Assembly (NCBI RefSeq): GCF_050947335.1
Contig: NW_027473695.1
Location: forward strand, 62,001-126,000
Direction of reading: 5' to 3'
DNA from: Megachile rotundata
Lineage: Eukaryota; Arthropoda; Insecta; Hymenoptera; Megachilidae
DNA: 64,000 bases
Of this stretch, positions 1 through 13,419 are shown one piece after another. The translations under genes and the position numbers were made by a program. Below the pieces are notes generated by a model. That model worked only from the letters and a program-made list of their open reading frames with translations, did no database searches and was not told the DNA's origin. Every line of letters begins with the position of its first letter. Position 1 is the first letter of the stretch.

Positions 1-3000
1 CTCGTAATGAAAGAACAATGCTCATTTTCGCACGATTCAGCCTCTAATTCGCACATATCTTCTGTAATTCGACTCTGTACTATCTAGTTATGTTAGGTTA
101 TGGTAACTGAGCACAGTTCAACACCACAATGAACAATTTTGCTCGTTTTGAACGAATTATGCTCATTTTCGCACGATTCAGCCTCTAATTCGCACATATC
201 CGCTGTAATTCGACTCTGTACTATCTAGTTATGTTAAGTTATCCTATCTGAGCACAATTCAACACCGCAACGAACAATTTTGCTCGTTCTGCTCGAATTA
301 TGATCATTTTCGCACGATTCAGCCTCTAATTCGCACATATCCGCTGCAATTCGACTCTGTACTATCTAGTTATGTTAAGTTATCCTATCTGAGCACAATT
401 CAACACCACAATGAACAATTTTGCTCGTTTTGCACGAATTTTGCTCGTTTTGAACGAATTTTGCTCATTTTCGAACGATTCAGCCTCTAATTCGCACATA
501 ACCGCTGTAATTCGCCTCTGTACTATCTAGTTATGTTAAGTTATCCTATCTGAGCACAATTCAACACCACAATGAACAATTTTGCTCGTTTTGCACGAAT
601 TATGCTCATTTTCGCACGATTCAGCCTCTAATTCGCACATATCCGCTGTGATTCGACTCTGTCCCATCTAGATATGTTAAGTTATCGTAACTGAGCACAA
701 TTCGACACCACAATGAACAATTTTGCTCGTAATGAAAGAATAATGCTCATTTTCGCACGATTCAGCCTCTAATTCGCACATATCTTCTGTAATTCGACTC
801 TGTACTATCTAGTTATGTTAAGTTATCCTATCTGAGCACAATTCAACACCACAATGAACAATTTTGCTCGTTTTGCACGAATTTTGCTCGTTTTGAACGA
901 ATTATGCTCATTTTCGAACGATTCAGCCTCTAATTCGCACATAACCGCTGTAATTCGCCTCTGTACTATCTAGTTATGTTAAGTTATCCTATCTGAGCAC
1001 AATTCAACACCGCAACGAACAATTTTGCTCGTTCTGCGCGAATTATGCTCATTTTCGCACGATTCAGCCTCTAATTCGCACATATCCGCAGTAATTCGAC
1101 TCTGTACTATCTAGTCATGTTAAGTTATACTATCTGAGCACAATTCGACACCACAATGAACAATTTTGCCCGTTTTGCACGAATTATGCTCATTTTCGCA
1201 CGATTCAGCCTCTAATTCGCACATATCCGCTGTAATTCGACTCTGTACTATCTAGTTATGTTAAGTTATCCTATCTGAGCACAATTATAACCACAATGAA
1301 CAATTTTGCTCGTAATGAAAGAATAATGCTCATTTTCGCACGATTCAGCCTCTAATTCGCACATATCTTCTGTAATTCGACTCTGTACTATCTAGTTATG
1401 TTAGGTTATGGTAACTGAGCACAATTCAACACCACAATGAACAATTTTGCTCGTTTTGAACGAATTATGCTCATTTTCGCACGATTCAGCCTCTAATTCG
1501 CACATATCCGCAGTAATTCGACTCTGTACTATCTAGTCATGTTAAGTTATACTATCTGAGCACAATTCGACACCACAATGAACAATTTTGCTCGTTTTGC
1601 ACGAATTATACTCATTTTCGCACGATTCAGCCTCTAATTCGCACATATCCGCTGTAATTCGACTCTGTACTATCTAGTTATGTTAAGTTATCCTATCTGA
1701 GCACAATTCGACACCACAATGAACAATTTTGCTCGTAATGAAAGAATAATGCTCATTTTCGCACGATTCAGCCTCTAATTCGCACATATCTTCTGTAATT
1801 TGACTCTGTACTATCTAGTTATGTTAGGTTATGGTAACTGAGCACAATTCAACACCACAATGAACAATTTTGCTCGTTTTGAACGAATTATGCTCATTTT
1901 CGCACGATTCAGCCTCTAATTCGCACATATCCGCAGTAATTCGACTCTGTACTATCTAGTCATGTTAAGTTATACTATCTGAGCACAATTCGACACCACA
2001 ATGAACAATTTTGCTTGTTTTGCACGAATTATGCTCATTTTCGCACGATTCAGCCTCTAATTCGCACATATCCGCTGTAATTCGACTCTGTACTATCTAG
2101 TTATGTTAAGTTATCCTATCTGAGCACAATTCAACACCACAATGAACGATTTTGCTCGTTTTGAACGAATTATGCTCATTTTCGCACGATTCAGCCTCTA
2201 ATTCGCACATATCCGCTGTAATTCGAATCTGTACTATCTAGTCATGGTTAGTTATCGTATCTGAGCACAATTCAACACTGCAACGAACAATTTTGCTCGT
2301 TCTGCACGAATTATGCTCATTTTCGCACGATTCAGCCTCTAATTCGCACATATCCGCTGCAATTCGACTCTGTACTATCTAGTTATGTTAAGTTATCCTA
2401 TCTGAGCACAATTCAACATCACAATGAACAATTTTGCTCGTTTTGCACGAATTATGCTCACTTTCGCACGATTCAGCCTCTAATTCGCACATATCCGCTG
2501 TAATTTGACTCTGTACTATCTAGTCATGTTAAGTTATCGTAACTGAGCACAATTCAACACCACAATGAACAATTTTGCTCGTTTTGAACGAATTATGCTC
2601 ATTTTCGCACGATTCAGCCTCTAATTCGCACATATCCGCTGTAATTCGACTCTGTACTATCTAGTTATGTTAAGTTATCCTATCTGAGCACAATTCATCA
2701 CCACAACGGACAATTTTGCTCGTTTTGCACGAATTATGCTCATTTTCGCACGATTCAGCCTCTAATTCGCACATATCCGCTGCAATTCGACTCTGTACTA
2801 TCTAGTTATGTTAAGTTATCCTATCTGAGCACAATTCAACACCACAATGAACAATTTTGCTCGTTTTGCACGAATTTTGCTCGTTTTGAACGAATTTTGC
2901 TCATTTTCGAACGATTCAGCCTCTAATTCGCACATATCCGCTGTGATTCGACTCTGTCCCATCTAGATATGTTAAGTTATCGTAACTGAGCACAATTCGA

Positions 3001-3700
3001 CACCACAATGAACAATTTTGCTCGTAATGAAAGAATAATGCTCATTTTCGCACGATTCAGCCTCTAATTCGCACATATCTTCTGTAATTCGACTCTGTAC
3101 TATCTAGTTATGTTAGGTTATGGTAACTGAGCACAATTCAACACCACAACGAACAATTTTGCTCGCTTTGAACGAATTATGCTCACTTTCTCACGATTCA
3201 GCCTCTAATTCGCACATATCCGCTGCAATTCGACTCTGTACTATCTAGTTATGTCATGTTATCCTATCTGAGCACAATTCAACACCACAATGAACAATTT
3301 TGCTCGTTTTGCACGAATTTTGCTCGTTTTGAACGAATTTTGCTCATTTTCGAACGATTCAGCCTCTAATTCGTACATATCCGCTGTAATTCGCCTCTGT
3401 ACTATCTAGTTATGTTATGTTATCCTATCTGAGCACAATTCAACACCACAATGAACAATTTTGCTCGTTCTGCACGAATTATGCTCATTTTCGCACGATT
3501 CAGCCTCTAATTCGCACATATCCGCTGCAATTCGACTCTGTACTATCTAGTTATGTTAAGTTATCCTATCTGAGCACAATTCAACACCACAATGAACAAT
3601 TTTGCTCGTTTTGCACGAATTTTGCTCGTTTTGAACGAATTTTGCTCATTTTCGAACGATTCAGCCTCTAATTCGCACATATCCGCTGTAATTCGACTCT
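1..3700. repeat. Array A higher-order repeat, copy 1 (offset 5093 bp)
   Basis: The order of variant monomers here recurs 5093 bp downstream. Five landmark monomers carrying TAATGAAAG at 5, 730, 1313, 1736 and 3025 have partners at 5098, 5823, 6406, 6829 and 8118, each exactly +5093. Long 161-bp monomers at 432, 2868, 3311 and 3613 also have partners at +5093. The left end is cut by the window. Similarity stops between about 3676 and 3749, where copy 1 has GCAACGAAC and copy 2 has ACAATGAAC followed by a long monomer. About 35 monomers make one period. Confidence 0.93.
421..470. repeat. Example of the 20-bp subrepeat expansion in a long (161-bp) monomer
   Basis: The end of the 141-bp monomer holds two related blocks of about 20 bp, of the form TTGCTCGTTTTGCACGAATT then TGCTCATTTTCGCACGATTC. 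In long monomers a third block (TTGCTCGTTTTGAACGAATT) lies between them, adding 20 bp. Seventeen long monomers are visible, with the GCACGAATTTTG landmark at 432, 875, 2868, 3311, 3613, 3915, 4217, 4800, 5525, 6109, 7961, 8404, 8706, 8867, 10157, 10459 and 11184. The middle block contains a small inverted repeat, TCGTT-TTG-AACGA. A monomer near 4670 has the extra block but lost the last one, so it is back to about 141 bp. Confidence 0.9.
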
Positions 3701-5093
3701 GTACTATCTAGTTATGTTAAGTTATCCTATCTGAGCACAATTCAACACCGCAACGAACAATTTTGCTCGTTCTGCACGAATTATGCTCATTTTCGCACGA
3801 TTCAGCCTCTAATTCGCACATATCCGCTGCAATTCGACTCTGTACTATGTAGTTATGTTAAGTTATCCTATCTGAGCACAATTCAACACCACAATGAACA
3901 ATTTTGCTCGTTTTGCACGAATTTTGCTCGTTTTGAACGAATTTTGCTCATTTTCGAACGATTCAGCCTCTAATTCGCACATATCCGCTGTAATTCGACT
4001 CTGTACTATCTAGTCACGTTAAGTTATCGTAACTGAGGACAATTCAACACCACAATGAACAATTTTGCTCGTTTTGAACGAATTATGCACACTTTCGCAC
4101 GATTCAGCCTCTAATTCGCACATATCCGCTGTAATTCGACTCTGTACTATCGAGTTATGTTAAGTTATCCTATCTGAGCACAATTCAACACCACAATGAA
4201 CAATTTTGCTCGTTTTGCACGAATTTTGCTCGTTTTGAACGAATTTTGCTCATTTTCGAACGATTCAGCCTCTAATTCGCACACATCCGCTGTAATTCGA
4301 CTCTGTACTATCTAGTCACGTTAAGTTATCGTAACTGAGCACAATTCAACACCACAATGAACAATTTTGCTCGTTTTGAACGAATTTTGCTCATTTTCGA
4401 ACGATTCAGCCTCTAATTCGCACATATCCGCTGTAATTCGACTCTGTACTATCTAGTCACGTTAAGTTATCGTAACTGAGGACAATTCAACACCACAATG
4501 AACAATTTTGCTCGTTTTGAACGAATTATGCACACTTTCGCACGATTCAGCCTCTAATTCGCACATATCCGCTGTAATTCGACTCTGTACTATCGAGTTA
4601 TGTTAAGTTATCCTGTCTGAGCACAATTCAACACCACAATGAACAATTTTGCTCGTTTTGCACGAATTTTGCTCGTTTTGAACGATTCAGCCTCTAATTC
4701 GCACATATCCGCTGCAATTCGACTCTGTACTATCTAGTTATGTTAAGTTATCCTATCTGAGCACAATTCAACACCACAATGAACAATTTTGCTCGTTTTG
4801 CACGAATTTTGCTCGTTTTGAACGAATTTTGCTCATTTTCGAACGATTCAGCCTCTAATTCGCACACATCCGCTGTAATTCGACTCTGTACTATCTAGTC
4901 ACGTTAAGTTATCGTAACTGAGCACAATTCAACACCACAATGAACAATTTTGCTCGTTTTGAACGAATTATGCTCACTTTCGCACGATTCAGCCTCTAAT
5001 TCGCACATATCCGCTGTGATTCGACTCTGTCCCATCTAGATATGTTAAGTTATCGTAACTGAGCACAGTTCGACACCACAATGAACAATTTTG
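3700..5093. repeat. Array A monomers between the two higher-order copies
   Basis: Ordinary array A monomers, including long ones at 3915, 4217 and 4800 and the 443-bp duplication. This is the remainder of the 5093-bp period; its counterpart after 8790 does not match it in order. Nothing other than monomers is seen. Confidence 0.85.
3960..4620. repeat. 443-bp (three-monomer) tandem duplication in array A
   Basis: The variant run CACGTTAAGTTATCG with the rare ACTGAGGACAATTC and GCACACTTTCGC changes begins at 4015 and again at 4458, an offset of 443 bp. That equals two 141-bp monomers plus one 161-bp monomer. The rare TATCGAGTTATG variant follows in both copies (about 4149 and 4592). This stretch lies outside the segment shared at the 5093-bp offset, so it is a private local event. 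Confidence 0.85.
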
Positions 5094-8000
5094 CTCGTAA
5101 TGAAAGAATAATGCTCATTTTCGCACGATTCAGCCTCTAATTCGCACATATCTTCTGTAATTCGACTCCGTACTATCTAGTTATGTTAGGTTATGGTAAC
5201 TGAGCACAGTTCAACACCACAATGAACAATTTTGCTCGTTTTGAACGAATTATGCTCATTTTCGCACGATTCAGCCTCTAATTCGCACATATCCGCTGTA
5301 ATTCGACTCTGTACTATCTAGTTATGTTAAGTTATCCTATCTGAGCACAATTCAACACCGCAACGAACAATTTTGCTCGTTCTGCACGAATTATGATCAT
5401 TTTCGCACGATTCAGCCTCTAATTCGCACATATCCGCTGCAATTCGACTCTGTACTATCTAGTTATGTTAAGTTATCCTATCTGAGCACAATTCAACACC
5501 ACAATGAACAATTTTGCTCGTTTTGCACGAATTTTGCTCGTTTTGAACGAATTTTGCTCATTTTCGAACGATTCAGCCTCTAATTCGCACATAACAGCTG
5601 TAATTCGCCTCTGTACTATCTAGTTATGTTAAGTTATCCTATCTGAGCACAATTCAACACCACAATGAACAATTTTGCTCGTTTTGCACGAATTATGCTC
5701 ATTTTCGCACGATTCAGCCTCTAATTCGCACATATCCGCTGTAATTCGACTCTGTCCCATCTAGATATGTTAAGTTATCGTAACTGAGCACAATTCGACA
5801 CCACAATGAACAATTTTGCTCGTAATGAAAGAATAATGCTCATTTTCGCACGATTCAGCCTCTAATTCGCACATATCTTCTGTAATTCGACTCTGTACTA
5901 TCTAGTTATGTTAAGTTATCCTATCTGAGCACAATTCAACACCGCAACGAACAATTTTGCTCGTTCTGCACGAATTATGCTCATTTTCGCACGATTCAGC
6001 CTCTAATTCGCACATATCCGCTGCAATTCGACTCTGTACTATCTAGTTATGTTAAGTTATCCTATCTGAGCACAATTCAACACCACAATGAACAATTTTG
6101 CTCGTTTTGCACGAATTTTGCTCGTTTTGAACGAATTTTGCTCATTTTCGAACGATTCAGCCTCTAATTCGCACATAACCGCTGTAATTCGCCTCTGTAC
6201 TATCTAGTTATGTTAAGTTATCCTATCTGAGCACAATTCAACACCGCAACGAACAATTTTGCTCGTTCTGCGCGAATTATGCTCATTTTCGCACGATTCA
6301 GCCTCTAATTCGCACATATCCGCAGTAATTCGACTCTGTACTATCTAGTCATGTTAAGTTATCCTATCTGAGCACAATTATAACCACAATGAACAATTTT
6401 GCTCGTAATGAAAGAATAATGCTCATTTTCGCACGATTCAGCCTCTAATTCGCACATATCTTCTGTAATTCGACTCTGTACTATCTAGTTATGTTAGGTT
6501 ATGGTAACTGAGCACAATTCAACACCACAATGAACAATTTTGCTCGTTTTGAACGAATTATGCTCATTTTCGCACGATTCAGCCTCTAATTCGCACATAT
6601 CCGCAGTAATTCGACTCTGTACTATCTAGTCATGTTAAGTTATACTATCTGAGCACAATTCGACACCACAATGAACAATTTTGCTCGTTTTGCACGAATT
6701 ATGCTCATTTTCGCACGATTCAGCCTCTAATTCGCACATATCCGCTGTAATTCGACTCTGTACTATCTAGTTATGTTAAGTTATCCTATCTGAGCACAAT
6801 TCGACACCACAATGAACAATTTTGCTCGTAATGAAAGAATAATGCTCATTTTCGCACGATTCAGCCTCTAATTCGCACATATCTTCTGTAATTTGACTCT
6901 GTACTATCTAGCTATGTTAGGTTATGGTAACTGAGCACAATTCAACACCACAATGAACAATTTTGCTCGTTTTGAACGAATTATGCTCATTTTCGCACGA
7001 TTCAGCCTCTAATTCGCACATATCCGCAGTAATTCGACTCTGTACTATCTAGTCTTGTTAAGTTATACTATCTGAGCACAATTCGACACCACAATGAACA
7101 TTTTTGCTCGTTTTGCAGGAATTATGCTCATTTTCGCACGATTCAGCCTTTAATTCGCACATATCCGCTGTAATTCGACTCTGTACTATCTAGTTATGTT
7201 AAGTTATCCTATCTGAGCACAATTCAACACCACAATGAACGATTTTGCTCGTTTTGAACGAATTATGCTCATTTTCGCACGATTCAGCCTCTAATTCGCA
7301 CATATCCGCTGTAATTCGAATCTGTACTATCTAGTCATGGTTAGTTATCGTATCTGAGCACAATTCAACACCGCAACGAACAATTTTGCTCGTTCTGCAC
7401 GAATTATGCTCATTTTCGCACGATTCAGCCTCTAATTCGCACATATCCGCTGCAATTCGACTCTGTACTATCTAGTTATGTTAAGTTATCCTATCTGAGC
7501 ACAATTCAACATCACAATGAACAATTTTGCTCGTTTTGCACGAATTATGCTCACTTTCGCACGATTCAGCCTCTAATTCGCACATATCCGCTGTAATTTG
7601 ACTCTGTACTATCTAGTCATGTTAAGTTATCGTAACTGAGCACAATTCAAAACCACAATGAACAATTTTGCTCGTTTTGAACGAATTATGCTCATTTTCG
7701 CACGCTTCAGCCTCTAATTCGCACATATCCGCTGTAATTCGTCTCTGTACTATCTAGTTATGTTAAGTTATCCTATCTGAGCACAATTCATCACCACAAC
7801 GGACAATTTTGCTCGTTTTGCACGAATTATGCTCATTTTCGCACGATTCAGCCTCTAATTCGCACATATCCGCTGCAATTCGACTCTGTACTATCTAGTT
7901 ATGTTAAGTTATCCTATCTGAGCACAATTCAACACCACAATGAACAATTTTGCTCGTTTTGCACGAATTTTGCTCGTTTTGAACGAATTTTGCTCATTTT

Positions 8001-8790
8001 CGAACGATTCAGCCTCTAATTCGCACATATCCGCTGTGATTCGACTCTGTCCCATCTAGATATGTTAAGTTATCGTAACTGAGCACAATTCGACACCACA
8101 ATGAACAATTTTGCTCGTAATGAAAGAATAATGCTCATTTTCGCACGATTCAGCCTCTAATTCGCACATATCTTCTGTAATTCGACTCTGTACTACCTAG
8201 TTATGTTAGGTTATGGTAACTGAGCACAATTCAACACCACAACGAACAATTTTGCTCGCTTTGAACGAATTATGCTCACTTTCGCACGATTCAGCCTCTA
8301 ATTCGCACATATCCGCTGCAATTCGACTCTGTACTATCTAGTTATGTCATGTTATCCTATCTGAGCACAATTCAACACCACAATGAACAATTTTGCTCGT
8401 TTTGCACGAATTTTGCTCGTTTTGAACGAATTTTGCTCATTTTCGAACGATTCAGCCTCTAATTCGCACATATCCGCTGTAATTCGCCTCTGTACTATCT
8501 AGTTATGTTATGTTATCCTATCTGAGCACAATTCAACACCACAATGAACAATTTTGCTCGTTCTGCACGAATTATGCTCATTTTCGCACGATTCAGCCTC
8601 TAATTCGCACATATCCGCTGCAATTCGACTCTGTACTATCTAGTTATGTTAAGTTATCCTATCTGAGCACAATTCAACACCACAATGAACAATTTTGCTC
8701 ATTTTGCACGAATTTTGCTCGTTTTGAACGAATTTTGCTCATTTTCGAACGATTCAGCCTCTAATTCGCACATATCTGCTGCAATTCGAC
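5094..8790. repeat. Array A higher-order repeat, copy 2 (offset 5093 bp)
   Basis: This is the partner of 1-3700. Besides scattered substitutions it differs by two whole-monomer events that cancel. It has an extra 141-bp monomer near 5933-6073, so the GCGCGAATTAT landmark at 1037 lies at 6271 (+5234). It then lacks one monomer near 6345, so the offset returns to +5093 by 6406. The two exact monomer-sized changes point to exchange in register rather than random indels. Confidence 0.92.
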
Positions 8791-11700
8791 TCTGTACTAT
8801 CTAGTTATGTTAAGTTATCCTATCTGAGCACAATTCAACACCACAATGAACAATTTTGCTCGTTTTGCACGAATTTTGCTCGTTTTGAACGAATTTTGCT
8901 CATTTTCGAACGATTCAGCCTCTAATTCGCACATAGCCGCTGTAATTCGCCTTTGTACTATCTAGTTATGTCAAGTTATCCTATCTGAGCACAATTCAAC
9001 ACCACAATGAACAATTTTGCTCGTTTTGCACGAATTATGCTCATTTTCGCACGATTCAGCCTCTAATTCGCACATATCCGCTGTGATTCGACTCTGTCCC
9101 ATCTAGATATGTTAAGTTATCGTAACTGAGCACAATTCGACACCACAATGAACAGTTTTGCTCGTAATGAAAGAATAATGCTCATTTTCGCACGATTCAG
9201 CCTCTAGTTCGCACATATCTTCTGTAAATCGACTCTGTAGTATCTAGTTATGTTAGGTTATGGTAACTGAGCACAGTTCAACACCACAATGAACAATTTT
9301 GCTCGTTTTGAACGAATTATGCTCATTTTCGCACGATTCAGCCTCTAATTCGCACATATCTTCTGTAATTCGACTCTGTACTATCTAGTTATGTTAGGTT
9401 ATGGTAACTGAGGACAATTCAACACCACAATGAACAATTTTGCTCGTTTTGAACGAATTATGCTCATTTTCGCACGATTCAGCCTCTAATTCGCACATAT
9501 CCGCAGTAATTCGACTCTGTACTATCTAGTCATGTTAAGTTATAGTAACTGAGCACAATTCAACACCACAATGAACAATTTTGCTCGTTTTGAACGAATT
9601 GTGCTCATTTTCGCACGATTCAGCCTCTAATTCGCACATATCCGCTGTAATTTGACTCTGTACTATCTAGTCATGTTAAGTTATCGTAACTGAGCACAAT
9701 TCAACACCACAATGAACAATTTTGCTCGTTTTGCACGAATTTTGCTCATTTTCGAACGATTCAGCCTCTAATTCGCACATATCCGCTGTAATTCGACTCT
9801 GTACTATCTAGTTATGTTAAGTTATCCTATCTGAGCACAATTCATCACCACAACGGACAGTTTTGCTCGTTTTGCACGAATTATGCTCATTTTCACACGA
9901 TTCAGCCTCTAATTCGTACATATCCGCTGCAATTCGACTCTGTACTATCTAGTTATGTTAAGTTATCCTATCTGAGCACAATTCAACACCACAATGAACA
10001 ATTTTGCTCGTAATGAAAGAATAATGCTCATTTTCGCACGATTCAGCCTCTAATTCGCACATATCTTCTGTAATTCGACTCTGTACTATCTAGTTATGTT
10101 AGGTTATCCTATCTGAGCACAATTCAACACCATAATGAACAATTTTGCTCGTTTTGCACGAATTTTGCTCGTTTTGAACGAATTTTGCTCATTTTCGAAC
10201 GATTCAGCCTCTAATTCGCACATATCCGCTGTGATTCGACTCTGTCCCATCTAGATATGTTAAGTTATCGTAACTGAGCACAATTCGACACCACAATGAA
10301 CAATTTTGCTCGTAATGAAAGAATAATGCTCATTTTCGCACGATTCAGCCTCTAATTCGCACATATCTTCTGTAATTCGACTCTGTACTATCTAGTTATG
10401 TTAGGTTATCCTATCTGAGCACAATTCAACACCATAATGAACAATTTTGCTCGTTTTGCACGAATTTTGCTCGTTTTGAACGAATTTTGCTCATTTTCGA
10501 ACGATTCAGCCTCTAATTCGCACATATCCGCTGTAATTCGCCTCTGTACTATCTAGTTATGTTAAGTTATCCTATCTGAGCACAATTCAACACCACAATG
10601 AACAATTTTGCTCGTTTTGCACGAATTATGCTCATTTTCGCACGATTCAGCCTCTAATTCGCACATATCCGCTGTGATTCGACTCTGTCCCATCTAGATA
10701 TGTTAAGTTATCGTAACTGAGCACAATTCGACACCACAATGAACAATTTTGCTCGTAATGAAAGAATAATGCTCATTTTCGCACGATTCAGCCTCTAATT
10801 CGCACATATCTTCTGTAATTCGACTCTGTACTATCTAGTTATGTTAGGTTATGGTAACTGAGCACAATTCAACACCACAATGAACAATTTTGCTCGTTTT
10901 GAACGAATTATGCTCATTTTCGCACGATTCAGCCTCTAATTCGCACATATCCGCTGTAATTCGACTCTGTACTATCTAGTTATGTTAAGTTATCCTATCT
11001 GAGGCACAATTCAACACCGCAACGAACAATTTTGCTCGTTCTGCACGAATTATGCTCATTTTCGCACGATTCAGCCTCTAATTCGCACATATCCGCTGCA
11101 ATTCGACTCTGTACTATCTAGTTATGTTAAGTTATCCTATCTGAGCACAATTCAACACCACAATGAACAATTTTGCTCGTTTTGCACGAATTTTGCTCGT
11201 TTTGAACGAAGTTTGCTCATTTTCGAACGATTCAGCCTCTAATTCGCACATAACCGCTGTAATTCGCCTCTGTACTATCTAGTTATGTTAAGTTATCCTA
11301 TCTGAGCACAATTCAACACCACAATGAACAATTTTGCTCGTTTTGCACGAATTATGCTCATTTTCGCACGATTCAGCCTCTAATTCGCACATATCCGCTG
11401 TGATTCAACTCTGTCCCATCTAGATATGTTAAGTTATCGTAACTGAGTACAATTCGACACCACAATGAACAATTTTGCTCGTAATGAAAGAATAATGCTC
11501 ATTTTCGCACGATTCAGCCTCTAATTCGCACATATCTTCTGTAATTCGACTCTGTACTATCTAGTTATGTTAGGTTATGGTAACTGAGCACAATTCAACA
11601 CCACAATGAACAATTTTGCTCGTTTTGAACGAATTTTGCTCATTTTCGCACGATTCAGCCTCTAATTCGCACATATCTTCTGTAATTCGACTCTGTACTA

Positions 11701-12285
11701 TCTAGTTATGTTAGGTTATGGTAACTGAGCACAATTCAACACCACAATGAACAATTTTGCTCGTTTTGAACGAATTATGCTCATTTTCGCACGATTCTGC
11801 CTCTAATTCGCACATATCTTCTGTAATTCGACTCTGTACTATCTAGTTATGTTAGGTTATGGTAACTGAGGACAATTCAACACCACAATGAACAATTTTG
11901 CTCGTTTTGAACGAATTATGCTCATTTTCGCACGATTCAGCCTCTAATTGGCACATATCCGCAGTAATTCGACTCTGTACTATCTAGTCATGTTAAGTTA
12001 TAGTAACTGAGCACAATTCAACACCACAATGAACAATTTTGCTCGTTTTGAACGGAATTGTGCTCATTTTCGCACGATTCAGCCTCTAATTCGCACATAT
12101 CCGCTGTAATTTGACTCTGTACTATCTAGTCATGTTAAGTTATCGTAACTGAGCACAATTCAACACCACAATGAACAATTTTGCTCGTTTTGAACGAATT
12201 ATGCTCGTTTTGAACGATTCAGCCTCTAATTCGCACCATTATCCGCTGCAATTCGACTCTGTACTATCTAGTTATGTTAAGTTAT
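8790..12285. repeat. Array A distal block, no clean higher-order partner
   Basis: Array A monomers whose order does not follow the 5093-bp register. TAATGAAAG monomers occur at 9165, 10011, 10313, 10756 and 11482. Several neighbouring monomers share the TTAGGTTATGG variant. Single-base oddities cluster near the right end: GAGGCACAATTC near 11002, AACGGAATTG near 12052 and CACCATTATCC near 12236. These could be real divergence towards an array edge or residual consensus errors beside the gap. Confidence 0.85.
10000..10545. repeat. 302-bp (two-monomer) tandem duplication in array A
   Basis: The TAATGAAAG monomer at 10011 followed by a long monomer with the rare CACCATAATGAAC variant is repeated at 10313. 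The offset is 302 bp, or 141 plus 161. Both copies share the unusual TTAGGTTATCCTATC combination, which joins parts of two monomer classes. Confidence 0.83.
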
Positions 12286-12385
12286 NNNNNNNNNNNNNNN
12301 NNNNNNNNNNNNNNNNNNNNNNNNNNNNNNNNNNNNNNNNNNNNNNNNNNNNNNNNNNNNNNNNNNNNNNNNNNNNNNNNNNNNN
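12286..12385. other. Assembly gap of 100 N between array A and array B
   Basis: Exactly 100 N, the usual placeholder for a gap of unknown size. Array A lies to the left and array B to the right, so the real junction of the two satellites, and whether they are adjacent at all, cannot be seen. Confidence 0.98.
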
Positions 12386-13419
12386 GAACGACAATTACTA
12401 TACTTATTTCTCTTATTAGTATCAATCTAACTCGTATTATTAACCATATTATGCAGATATGATCGATAGAACGACAATTACTATACATATTACTCTTACT
12501 ATTATCAATCTAACTCATATTATTAGCCATATTATGCTTATATTATCGATAGAACGACAATTGCTATACTTGTTACTCTTACTGTTATCAATCTAACTCA
12601 TATTATTAGCCACATTATGCTTATATGATCGATAGAATGACAATTACTATACTTATTACTCTTACTATTATCAATCTAACTCATATTATTAGCCATATTA
12701 TGCATATATTATCGATAGAACGACAATTGCTATACTTGTTACTCTTACTGTTATCAATCTAACTCATATTATTAGCCACATTATGCTTATATGATCGATT
12801 GAACGACAATTACTATACTTATTACTCTTACTATTATCAATCTAACTCATATTATTAGCCATATTATGCTTATATGATCGATAGTACGACAATTACTATA
12901 CTTATTACGCTTATTATTATCAATCTAACTCATATTATTTCCATATTATGCAGATATGATCGATAGAACGACAATTACTATACTTATTACTCTTACTATT
13001 ATCAATCTAACTCATATTATTAGCCATATTATGCTTATATTATCGATAGAACGACAATTACTATACTTATTACTCTTACTATTATCAATCTAACTCATAT
13101 TATTAGCCATATTATGCTTATATGATCGATAGAACGACAATTTCTATACTCATTACTCTTATTATTATCAAACTAACTCATATTATTAGCCATATTATGC
13201 TTATATTATCGATAGAACGACAATTGCTATACTTGTTACTCTTACTGTTATCAATCTAACTCATATTATTAGCCATATTATGCTTATATGATCGATAGAA
13301 CGACAATTACTATACTTGTTACTCTTATTATTATCAATCTAACTTATATTATTTCCATATTATGCAGATATGATCGATAGAACGACAATTACTATACTTA
13401 TTACTCTTACTATTATCAA

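Larger units (their letters stand above)
1..12285. repeat. Satellite array A, 141-bp monomer (about 85 copies)
   Basis: Head-to-tail tandem array, all copies in one orientation. A typical monomer is 2596-2736, starting TGCTCATTTTCGCACGATTC and ending with the GCTCGTTTTG / ACGAATTA block. The spacing of the TGCTCATTTTCGC landmark is 141 bp (for example 162 to 303, and 2596 to 2737) or 161 bp in long variants. Hand-counted consensus has 35 C and 19 G in 141 (38% GC) with seven CpG. Most monomers carry one TCGA (TaqI) in ATTCGACTC. Stop codons occur in every frame and no insert of unrelated sequence is visible. The array is cut by the window start on the left and by an N gap on the right, so its true length is unknown. 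Family identity and species are not recognised. Tandem organisation is certain; a centromeric or heterochromatic location is inference. Confidence 0.97.

Noticed and set aside
3108..3126. TTAGG-like motif in GTTATGTTAGGTTATGG, similar to the insect telomere repeat.
   Set aside because: It occurs once per variant monomer, flanked by unrelated sequence, and the common form is TTAAG. It is not a telomeric run.
3417..3671. An 84-codon open frame on the + strand (with an almost identical one at 8510-8764).
   Set aside because: It is simply the 141-bp satellite read in one frame: the translation repeats itself every 47 residues and ends when the 20-bp insertion shifts the frame. The second occurrence is the +5093 copy.
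1..12285. A CENP-B box in the 141-bp satellite.
   Set aside because: I looked for the TTCG....A..CGGG pattern on both strands of the consensus and found none.
12171..12488. Short open frames on both strands near 12171-12488.
   Set aside because: They run through the 100-N gap, so their length is an artefact of unknown bases read as open codons.
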